Below are positions 55,730-64,000 of a stretch of DNA of 64,000 nt, piece after piece. The position numbers were made by a program, and so were the translations under genes. The notes beneath the pieces were generated by a model, which saw only the letters and a program-made list of their open reading frames with translations, was not told where the DNA came from and did not search any database. Each line of letters starts with the position of its first letter. The stretch's first letter is position 1. Origin of the DNA: Isoetes taiwanensis (taxonomy: Eukaryota; Streptophyta; Lycopodiopsida; Isoetales; Isoetaceae). The stretch lies in the NCBI GenBank assembly GCA_021234155.1, contig JAJEKV010000014.1:10001563-10065562 (forward strand), read 5' to 3'.

Positions 55730-56071
55730 TCAGACTAAACTTGAAACGTCCCGAAATGACGGTTTCTTGCCACTCAATGGATCCAATGGATATAAATTGC
55801 CATCCGCCCAGATGTCGACACTTTTTGAGCCTGCAAGACGCAACACGTCGAGGTCTAAGTTCTTATTTTTTAGACCTCGTTTTTTGCGATTGAAGACTGG
55901 AGCATATTCGTGAGTCAGTTGGATCCTTATCCACACATCATTTGGAGCTTCCATACTGCGTGGATCGCACGGCGCGAAATTAAGGTGTACAATTTGTATG
56001 CCCCAGCCCAATTCGCTTCTTGTGAGCCGAACATCCGTACTAGCCTCGTTTTTGAGATTTACAACATGCAT
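55730..56071 (-). CDS. Hypothetical 113-aa ORF on the minus strand of the TIR element
   Basis: It reads MHVVNLKNEASTDVRL, then VWIRIQLTHEYAPVFNRKKR and VDIWADGNLYPLDPLSGKKP. It has a protein-like composition but no family I recognise. It lies upstream of the transposase-like gene on the same strand and could be its first exon or a separate small gene. A decayed hairpin arm (GATCGCACGGCGCGAAA, 55963-55979) lies inside it, which argues against strong conservation. Confidence 0.3.
   Translation of the reverse strand: MHVVNLKNEASTDVRLTRSELGWGIQIVHLNFAPCDPRSMEAPNDVWIRIQLTHEYAPVFNRKKRGLKNKNLDLDVLRLAGSKSVDIWADGNLYPLDPLSGKKPSFRDVSSLV
55963..55979. repeat. Decayed hairpin arm 8 of the TIR element
   Basis: GATCGCACGGCGCGAAA matches the arm consensus at 15 of 17 positions. 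No clear partner arm was found nearby. Confidence 0.55.
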
Positions 56072-56588
56072 ATGGAAATCGAAAAGTCCATTCTCCTACA
56101 ATCCATGCTTTTATACATTAAGCAAATTCAAATTTCGAATTGTAGGGGGCGGGAAGCCTGTATTGGGATGAAGTAAAGATCCCGATTTACGAACTTTTAA
56201 GGCGCAGTCGCAGCGCCTCGAAATGAAAGTCTGATACAAAGCTTCAATCTACACATTCAAATTTTGAAATGTAGAAGGCGGGAAGCTTGTATGGGCATGG
56301 CCTCTAAATGAAAATAGCACAAGACAAGAATCGGTGACACGCACGCTTGGTATCTGACAAACCAAGAGACACCGTCATGTGTTGCCAGTATGCTATAATG
56401 CAAGTGGCTTTTTAGAAGCGCCACGTGTTGCATCAGTCTGTCTGACAACCAACAGAATTAAATACATATGGCAAATAAATATTCTGGGAGAATAGTCCAA
56501 GGAAATCTGTAATTATGAGAGTTTGGTATCCTAGGTGGCATGGGAAAAAAGGAGCGAAAATATGACGTGGAATGGCTGATAAGAGGCT
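56072..56588. other. Right non-coding part of the TIR element
   Basis: It contains a two-copy repeat (AAATT(C/T)(C/G)AA(A/T)TGTAG(G/A)... with GGCGGGAAGC) at about 56130-56160 and 56255-56295. No gene was recognised. Confidence 0.4.
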
Positions 56589-56616
56589 GTTTTGAGACCC
56601 CAAATCCGCCTAATGA
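56589..56616 (-). repeat. Right terminal inverted repeat of the 9.4-kb element
   Basis: In complement it reads TCATTAGGCGGATTTGGGGT and on through CTCAAAA, matching the left end with one indel. It is followed by the putative 3-bp duplication CAT. Confidence 0.8.
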
Positions 56617-56619
56617 CAT

Positions 56620-57321
56620 TCTGAGTTGTACATTACATGCAAGACGACCAGAGTGATTAGGAAGTGTCAAAGGTGAGAGAGAGTGTCGAAAATTATTTTA
56701 CAAAAATCTGTTTGCTGTCATTTGCAAAAGTACAACATTCTAGCCAAAAACCATCAGTTCTGACCATTTGAGCATTGATTTTCATCCAAAAGTTCATTTC
56801 CCTTGCTTTAAGACCTATCAGAGGTGTCAGGAGTTGTCAAAAGTTAAAAAAGATCATTAGAACTCGAAATACAAAAATTTGTTTGTTGTTTTTGCTTTGT
56901 GATAGTCTTTGAGCAACAGAGCATTCTAGCATATTTCTTTGCCAAAAAACTTATTGATCCTTGTGTGCAGACCTGTCAGAGATAGGATCAAGTGTCAAAA
57001 ATTAAAAAGGACTTGGCCAGGGATATTGACCAAGTTTTGGCTTGGTCAGGTTTACAAATTTGTGAGATCTCTGCAAATCTACTAGCATCTGACTTTTGGC
57101 CCCAGATTCCTTGAGTCTTAGAGCAGCTTTATAAATTGAAATCATGTCAAAATTCGAATTTGCTGGCAAATGGCCTTATTTTTGCTAAGGCCACCTTTTT
57201 CTTGTTTTGGGAAAGTAGTGCTAACTTATTTTTTGAGCCTTCTTTTTGCAATTTTCTTGCACAGAGTGGTTGCCTAAAGCAACCTGGAGAGGTTGAAGGT
57301 TTGCCAGGAACACCTTCAACA
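56620..57321 (+). repeat. Old LTR, right part
   Basis: It follows the order of the last third of the young gypsy LTR: AGTTAAAAAAG-type runs, TTGACCAAGTTTTGGCTT, a GGGAAA(G/C)TAGTG block, and an end GGTTTGCCAGGAACACCTTC, AACA, against GGTTTGCCATCAACA in the young copy. This places its end at about 57321. No clean target duplication with the left end at 34039 was found. Confidence 0.5.
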
Positions 57322-58347
57322 GGCACATACCTTTGTATATTTTCAATTCATCACTAGCTTTCTTGGTCTTCTTTACATGTCCTTCTTTTCTACTTCAGTA
57401 CTATGTCTCCATTCTTTGCTTGGATATTGTTATAGTATGAATTTTGTTCATATCCCCACACCTTGCGCTACGAATTGCCCCAATACCATGGACAATAGTG
57501 TGTATCTTTTAACTAAAGATACACACTATAAAAGATACACACTATTGTCCCTGGTATTGGGGCAATTCGTAACACGTCAGTAGCACCTTGTTTTTCTTAG
57601 CATTCCAACACATGCAATATGAGACCTTTACATTTAGCCTAGTTCTCAAGTCTATACTTCCAACTAAAAGTAAAATTGTTCTCAATGCAACACAGAATTT
57701 GTCCATACATAGATAAAGACAAGGCTGTGAACATAGTTTTACTAATTATATACAATCTCTACAACATGTGTTATAATATGCATACATATGTCTACTAACT
57801 AGAGACAATGCAATCACACCAAACACTTGATGGATATTATATATATGCATATATGAAAGTCTATTTATGGGACTTTCCTGCTGTGGAAACCTGTCGATGG
57901 GTGACAATGCAGAGGCAGGTTGACACAGGAAGGTTACTTCCTCTGTAATGTGGAGGGTGTTTAGGTGTTCGTTCCGCACCACGTGTTGCCAATGGAACCA
58001 TCACATAAAAATCAAGTATGTAAGTATTTGCATTTTCTGGGAAAGAAAGTGTGCCACATGGCGGCACACCACTGAATGCAAGGCAAAATGACCCCAACCG
58101 GGAAAAGCAAGATGGGAACTTCGATCTTTGCCAACATTCGAGTGCGCATTAAACCATTACATTGCTGCCAACTAAACATCTTGTCTCCTAATGCTCCATG
58201 TTCCATGTGAAAATGTTTCTCCAAAAAACAAATATCTTTGCATGCCACCTTATGACCCAATTTGTGGACACGTTGCTGGGAAGACAACTAGATTACTGGG
58301 AATGAGGGTCGGTCGAGGGATAAAAAAAGAGGTGGAGCAGAAGTGGA
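57322..58347 (+). other. Upstream region of the alpha-amylase gene
   Basis: No coding gene was recognised. It holds the foldback element at 57469-57571 and presumably the amylase promoter. I could not place a TATA box or gibberellin/sugar response motif with confidence. Confidence 0.4.
57469..57571. mobile_element. Foldback MITE, 103 bp
   Basis: The arms of 42 bp (57469-57510 and 57530-57571) are perfect inverses apart from one mismatch, with a 19-bp centre. The arm starts TACGAATTGCCCCAATACCA. If TA is the target duplication, the TIR starts CGAATTGCCCC, which would suit a Tc1/mariner-type MITE, but the family is uncertain. Confidence 0.75.
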
Positions 58348-60138
58348 TTGATCTACGCGGCGATGGAAGGAGCAGCTATGGCGCAGTGCATTCAAGGCAT
58401 GAATGCAATGGGCAACAAATGGGGAAATGAAGGATTGAAACATGCAAAATTGGGGCAAATTTTTAAGCTCAGCTGTTGTCATTCATCTCGCCAAACGGAA
58501 TACAAGAGGAGGAGGGGATTTGTTGTCATAAAATCAGTGGCAGAGTCGGCATCTGTGACAGAGAAAACGGTTTTGGAGGGAAGCAGGGAGCAAGAAAATT
58601 TAGCAAGTGTACTGGGAGAGGTAGAAAGTGCCAAAATCCGGGCCCCATCTCAACTAGAGGAGCGTGAAATATCGAAATCGAGAGGAGGAAATATACCATG
58701 CGATCCGCTGAGGGTTGTGATGTTCCAGGTGAGTTGAAATTAGGGCTTTTTGATTGGCAGCTGTAAAATGGTGTACATGTAAATTAGGGTTTCAACTGGG
58801 AATCGTGGAGGAATCCATGCTGGTACGATGTGCTGATGAAGAGCCCAAAGGATCTGGCAGAAGCTGGAGTGACGGATATATGGCTGCCACCACCAAGCCA
58901 CTCGGTTGCGCCACAGGGTTAGTGCAGGACTGACTTACTCTGTGATTCTTGAAGTGCTCTGTTTTTAGGTCTCTGTTTCAATTTTTGCATAGCCAGGGTA
59001 CATGCCAGGCAGATTGTATGACTTGGATTCATCAAAATACGGCAATGCGGAGAAGCTGAGGCAATTGATAGACGAATTCCATGCCAACAAGATCCGGTGC
59101 ATAGCAGATGTGGTGATAAACCACCGCTGCGGCGATTCGCAAGACAGCAGAGGAGTGTGGTGCATATTCGAAGGAGGGACGCCGGACGAGAGGCTGGATT
59201 GGGGTCCTTGGGCCATCACCAAAGACGATTACCAGTTCAGCGATGGCTCCGGCGCTCCCGACACCGGCGAAGATTTTGGGGCAGCCCCCGATATCGATCA
59301 CACCAATCCCAAGGTCCAGGAAGATCTTAGCAACTGGTTGAAATGGCTCAAGGAATCCATCGGCTACGATGGCTGGCGATTTGATTTTGCAAAGGGCTAT
59401 GGCGGAGAATATGCAGGCTTATACATCGATAAAAGCCAGGTTGAATTCTCCGTTGGAGAGGTATGGACTACTCTCAATTATGGCGACGATGGTCCTCAAT
59501 ATAACCAGGATAGCCATCGCCAGGATCTGGTGAATTGGGTTCATGCTACTGGAGATCGATCCACTGCTTTTGATTTTACCACCAAAGGAATTCTTCAAGA
59601 GGCTGTAAAAGGTCAGTTTTGGAGGCTCCGAGACTGCAATGGTAAACCCCCTGGCATGATTGGATATTGGCCTGAAAAGGCTGTTACTTTTATCGATAAC
59701 CATGATACTGGATCTACACAGAAGCACTGGCCTTTTCCTTCTGACAAGGTCATGCTTGGATACGTTTACATTATCACCCATCCTGGTATTCCTTGCATTG
59801 TAAGTTCCTTTATTACTTTTCCCTTTTCCTCAGGTTTTTTTCTTTTCGACTGAAAGGGTTAAATTTGATCTGTGCAGTTTTATGACCATTACTATGACTG
59901 GGGTCTCAAGGAAGACATTAAGAAATTGCTGGAGGTCCGTCACAGCAATGACATTAAAGCCAACAGTCAGTGCCGGATTGTGTGTGCAGAGAATGATGTT
60001 TATGTTGCTTATATTGATGAGAAAGTAGTGGTGAAGATGGGAAGCAGATTTGATATTGGCGATCTGGCTCCCAATCCTCAAGAATACAGAGTCGCAGCAT
60101 TTGGCACTGACTACTGTGTCTGGGAGAAGTCTTTGTAA
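58348..60138 (+). CDS. Alpha-amylase, GH13 family (four exons)
   Basis: An endo-acting starch hydrolase cutting alpha-1,4 links. The exons I infer are 58348-58728, 58788-58917, 58997-59799 and 59878-60138, all GT-AG and in frame, giving 524 aa. The catalytic domain starts at VMFQGFNWESW (about residue 124). Conserved regions are [18 protein letters not shown] (nucleophile Asp, about 300), VGEVW (acid/base Glu, about 325) and FIDNHDTGS (transition-state Asp, about 407). The C-terminal beta domain ends YCVWEKSL, as in plant amylases. The sequence is closest in memory to the secreted AMY1-type clade, but the first 120 residues are unusual: Met-Ala-rich start, few acidic residues before [10 protein letters not shown], basic RRR. 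They resemble a plastid transit peptide rather than a signal peptide. The true start may be ATG 58363 or 58378. Confidence 0.93.
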
Positions 60139-61773
60139 AATTGCTGAAACAGAATATGCTGCTTCTTTGAATATTAAATGCTTTATACTATAAAAAAAAA
60201 AAAATGCCAGCTGAAGATCGAGTTATTCCTGAGTTCAGGCCACTAAATTTGGCTAACTCTGAAAGAAAGGCTGTAAAAAGCATGCCGTGCAAATTTTCTA
60301 CGTTCATTTTGATCGTCAAGAATTGTGTTTTGGTTGTTTGTGTTTTGCTGGTTTTTTTATAAGGTCGTGGAGAAAAGGAGAAAAAAAGAATTAAGATCAA
60401 CATCAATGACAAATATGAAAAAGGGATATTTGTACAGAGGAAAGGCAACCAACTTAAAGGTCATGTAAATTGCCTTTCTTGTAACATTGTAACATGTAAA
60501 TTGCCATTCTTGTTATGTGGAAAGTAAACAAGGAGAGCATTCTTGTCGTGGAATGGGATTCCACCCATTTTGGACAAGAAAGCTCCCATTCCACCCATTC
60601 TAGACAAGAATGCTCGACCTGTTTATGCTCCACGATGTCAAGGAAAGAATTGAGGAAGTGGAATGGGATTCCACCCATTCTGGACAAGAAAGCTTCCATT
60701 CCACGATGTCAAGGAAAGAATTGAGGAAGTGGAATGGGATTCCACCCATTCTGGACAAGAAAGCTTCCATTCCATCCATTCTAGACAAGAATGCTCAACT
60801 TGTTTCTGCTCCACGACGTCAAGGAAAGAATTAAGAACCGGATGCAACAGGTAAACTCCAAGAATGAAAGTCCATGCTTTCATTCTTGATTAGAATTAGC
60901 AATTCTGTTTCCATTCTGCGGCAGTAACAATCTTCAAAATATAGAGTAGATCGTGAGAATGCTAGCTAAAATGTCGGAGGTGCAAATAAATCTTGGTCGA
61001 GATGAAGATGAACCTAGCACCAAAATTTTATATATATCTCTTATACGGTTCTAAAATTGTGGAAAGGTACAAGTTTATCATATGCTTTTATATGGTTTAG
61101 TATAGGTATTCGTATGTGTTGGCGTAGATTGCTGATGGTGGAGATAGGGTTTCACAGCATCATAGGTTCTTCTATACTTTCTACTTAGACCTTGCGGACA
61201 GGGCGAGGCATGTTGAGGCGGTCGATATGTTGGAGCACATAACTCGGTTGGATTTAAGGAAGTAGATGGCATGATTTTTTGGATTTCAACAGAGTTGTTG
61301 TAATTAAATCGCATTTAATTAAAGTGGGTCAGATCCTGACGTTTGGATTAAATTGAATGCTTGTTGAGAATTACACATCATACACCAGGAACCGGGTCAC
61401 TTGTTTTCCTCATAAATATTACAAACCACGAGTTGAGAAAGTTTTCAAGCTTCTCAATTTTATCTACCCTCATACAATGCTATAGCATGGAGGTTGCTCA
61501 TGGCTTTGTCCATATCCCTTTTGAGGACTTGTGGGTCTTGTCCTTTGAAATGTGACAAGTTGGATATGACTACACCACACACTCCACCAATTCCCTCCTT
61601 TGAGGATCAGCATGATTTGTCCTCCACTTCTTCTCCCAGCAGTCGAGGTATTGCTCTTTCAAGTTGCCCCTCTTGTGCCTTCCAACGGGCTCCCAATATT
61701 AAATCTAGAATCCATGACGCAACTCCTCTCCATCAAGCGTGGTGGTGGTAACATCAGAGAGTGCCACCCCTAA
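60139..61773. other. Downstream of alpha-amylase; no gene
   Basis: It contains the amylase 3' UTR (an A-rich run at 60191-60204 may be a decayed poly(A) insertion or microsatellite) and the tandem repeats at 60548-60835. From 60840 to 61773 I see no gene or recognisable element. Confidence 0.4.
60548..60835. repeat. Tandem array built on a palindromic GGAATGGGATTCC core
   Basis: Three copies of GTGGAATGGGATTCCACCCA, followed by TTCTGGACAAGAAAGC, are separated by segments with CATTCTAGACAAGAATGCTC and CACGATGTCAAGGAAAGAAT. The unit is itself partly palindromic. It could be an expanded MITE remnant. Confidence 0.75.
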
Positions 61774-63902
61774 CTAAATTGGACAATCCTCATTGTCAGG
61801 CCTTACTAGCACAAAGTATCCTTCCTTGATGTCCTCAAAAGGATCCCACTCAAGAAGATCAAACCACTTCGGCTTTGAGGCCTTGCTTCCCACAAACCAC
61901 TTGGAGCCATTGTTAGGACCCAAGTCAACTTTCTTAGATGTACTTGCTCCATGAGAACCCTCCCATCTAGACTCTGGTAAGAACCCGTCTCTCAGCTTTC
62001 CCCCGCATGGTTGTTCTGTTTCTAAGCATGTCACAACTTTCTCCCAATAATTGATTAGGGAGTCCATGTGATTTTTCTTCAGGGTGAAGGTGTGCTTTCC
62101 ATTTCGAACATCCTCCCAGTGCGTATATAATTCTTGATGCCCCTCACTAATTGGCTAGTGTCTTTAACAGTCTTGAAGGGAGGAAGTGGTTTTGGCTCCC
62201 CTCTAAGAATAAAAACTTCACCTGTAGCTCCCTTGCCACACTCGATTCCTTGTACAGGCATCCACAACTTATCACCTGGTCTCCATTTATATTGCATGAT
62301 CGGTATTCCATCCATGACCCAAAACTTGAACTGAAGTGGCTTTGTGTGTCCTATCAACTGATCCTTACCATCTAGCAAGTATCCCTCGACAAATGATTTC
62401 CAATCTGTAACCTCATCCATCAAAAAAGCCATTGGGTTGGGGTCAATGCAGCTCTCAAACACATCCATTAGTTCAGGGAGACTAGTCATGTTTTCTCTCT
62501 TGAGCTTGATAGAGAAAGTTCTGAAGAATGCATCTATATCATCATGTGTATACCCAACCATCATGAACCCCACCTTCACAGTCTTGAATACTCCCACTGT
62601 TGTCAAGTATGACATTGCCCCACACATCCATCTATTCTTGTTTTCTTTCCAATAGTTGTCCAATTGAACATATAGCTCCTCTAACAGTTGTTTCTCAAGT
62701 AAGGGGAACTTATCCCAAGTCCTCCTTGTTTCTTTCGACACCTTGGATATGAGCTCCTTTATCGGCATTCGGTAACAAAGCGGTTGAGCATCCATCAAAG
62801 CCTCAAATATGGGTGCTGAGGGATAATACATCATCACTTCTATCGATCCTCTCTCTAGCGTTCTCAAGCACTTGAAAATAGAACTTACATGGAGATTCAG
62901 ATCATCCCTCCATAGATCAAGTATAAAATAACTATAGGTGCCAGTTCCATGCCCATGTGTCAAGATACCCGCCAGGCTTACTTTCATCTGAAAAGCGTTT
63001 TGACAACGCTTGGGCAAAGGATCTAGCTTTGGGAAGAATGTTCTCCGCTGCCAATACAGTTGTCTACATGATATTTGGTCTAATTGGTGATCTGCAAATT
63101 GCTCCCTGATTGCCATTCTTTCTTTCTTTATTGCAGTTGATGCAAGTGTATCTTTTAATTGAATGCAAGTGTTGCACTTTGAGAATGGCATATGTTGCAA
63201 GACACATGCGTTTGAGAAGTAGTTTTCCATAATCTGCTGAAAGATGATTGAGAAAGAGGCCGACCTCCAGTAGTTTCTAGAATGATGTTGATCTCTTTAA
63301 GGCACTCTTTTTGTATATAATGTTGTGGCAACACCTTTTGGACCACTCTTACACCGTGCTCGTTCGCCTTTGACTTATGCGGCATAGATTGAGACATGTA
63401 TCTCACAAAGCTCTCGAAGACTGCAATGGCCTTCAAAGTATTTGCTCTAGGGTTCAAAGTCAGTGCATTGCCATGCAGGAACAACCTATGCCCTTTTCTG
63501 ACATGCTCCCAGTATCTGTAAAATGATGTCTTGCTCAGGCCAAAAATCCATCTTAATGCTCTCATACATACCTTCAGGCCTCTCAATTGATAAAGCAATA
63601 TTCCTGTGTATTTCCACAAGGTCATCCATACTATACTGAACTGTGCAATCTAGAGTGCAACACTCTTGTCCCCTAATTGCTTCTAGGTTTTCTTTGGTTG
63701 GTGCCATACTTTCCATCCTTTGTAAATATCTGTCACTTTTAGCCCTTTTGGGCACCCTTGGCTGCCTTTTATGAAACATGTAGCGCCTCTTCCTCGTAAT
63801 CAAAGGATGCTCATCCACCACCAAACCTTCCACATTGCCTGGGCTAGGCCTCAGGGTATCTACTTCAGTTGGGCCTTCTAGGTTCTCACCCTAATTGGCC
63901 AT
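61774..63902 (-). pseudogene. DUF7869-like transposon-encoded gene, frameshifted
   Basis: Read leftwards in four overlapping frames (63902-63486, 63625-63155, 63230-62079, about 62105-61774), joined by single-base shifts. Segments include RKRRYMFHKRQPRVPKRAKS, ECCTLDCTVQYSMDDLVEIH, FGLSKTSFYRYWEHVRKGHR, HMPFSKCNTCIQLKDTLAS, HGHGTGTYSYFILDLWRDDL and GYTHDDIDAFFRTFSIKL. The (G)HTHDDID-type motif and Cys pair recall the DUF7869 family, many of whose members appear mobile-element derived and probably transposase-like. This is from memory and not firm. The first codons (M-A-N) are followed by an in-frame stop, so this copy is inactive. Confidence 0.55.
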
Positions 63903-64000
63903 CTTAACTGAGTTTGAGACTCAAGCAACCCGGAGCACACAATGCAGTCACTGAAGATTTCATGGGACATGATTGTATCAACCTGGATAAGAAGCTTCCC

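Larger units (their letters stand above)
47207..56616. mobile_element. 9.4-kb TIR element carrying a histone H3-like gene and other cargo
   Basis: The ends are inverted copies. The left reads TCATTAGGGCGGATTTGGGG and continues TCTCAAAA. The right, in complement, reads TCATTAGGCGGATTTGGGGT and continues CTCAAAA. Weaker inverse similarity extends further inward. CAT flanks both ends (47204-47206 and 56617-56619), suggesting a 3-bp duplication. The ends lack CACTA and do not match a superfamily I know. Cargo on the plus strand comprises an unknown ORF, a histone H3-like domain, an acidic protein and three short coiled-coil proteins. On the minus strand are a damaged transposase-like gene and a 113-codon ORF. 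The outer flanks appear to be two halves of one old LTR. A decayed multi-gene transposon fits best; an endogenised DNA virus fragment is an alternative. Confidence 0.7.

Noticed and set aside
47207-56616. CACTA (En/Spm) or Polinton/Maverick identity for the 9.4-kb element
   Set aside because: The ends do not start with CACTA/CACTG. For Polinton there is no DNA polymerase B, integrase or capsid gene, and the putative duplication is 3 bp rather than 6 bp.
60454-60883. Overlapping ORFs on both strands with WNGFHPF/FLSRMGGIPF-type repeats
   Set aside because: They are translations of the palindromic tandem array; the same peptide recurs in several frames.
1-64000. CRISPR arrays, operons, bacterial promoters, rRNA or tRNA genes
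   Set aside because: The window is plant nuclear DNA. No regularly spaced repeat-spacer array and no rRNA or tRNA sequence was seen.

Overview
The window looks like nuclear DNA of a land plant. It holds two intron-containing housekeeping genes with plant-type splice sites, COG1 (a Golgi tethering subunit) and a GH13 alpha-amylase. Between and around them are nested transposable elements of plant families: Ty1-copia, L1-type LINE, Tat-like Ty3-gypsy with two RNase H domains, PIF/Harbinger-type elements, Helitron-type ends and MITEs. I cannot name the species. The load and age of the nesting suggest a large genome (fern, lycophyte or gymnosperm are guesses only).

Layout. 1-9.6 kb: gene-poor, with Helitron-like 3' ends, small inverted and tandem repeats, and a broken non-LTR reverse transcriptase. 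9.6-21.8 kb: a degraded Ty1-copia element with both LTRs, split by a full-length L1-type LINE (12730-19796, 14-bp target duplication). 21.8-24.4 kb: LINE debris and a third Helitron-like end. 24.4-29.4 kb: COG1 in six exons. 29.87-33.73 kb: a 198-bp Tourist-like MITE directly abutting a 3.66-kb Harbinger-type element, which carries an exon fragment of phospholipid:diacylglycerol acyltransferase (PDAT). 34.0-57.3 kb: an old LTR broken by two insertions, a Tat-like Ty3-gypsy element (35994-47150, TSD GCTAC) and a 9.4-kb element with terminal inverted repeats (47207-56616). 58.3-60.1 kb: alpha-amylase in four exons. 61.8-63.9 kb: a frameshifted transposon-type gene on the minus strand.

The most unusual object is the 9.4-kb TIR element. 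It carries a divergent histone H3 domain with a long loop 1 (possibly spliced to an unknown upstream domain), a large protein with a long Asp/Glu tract, three related short coiled-coil proteins each with its own TATA box and CT-rich leader, and a damaged transposase-like gene on the opposite strand. A conserved palindromic arm (consensus GATCACACGACGCGAAA) recurs in most spacers between genes, usually as a hairpin. I see this arm nowhere else in the window. My working view is a cargo-bearing DNA transposon, or the remnant of a larger mobile or viral genome, with its own chromatin-protein cassette. The family matches are by eye, and no database search was possible.
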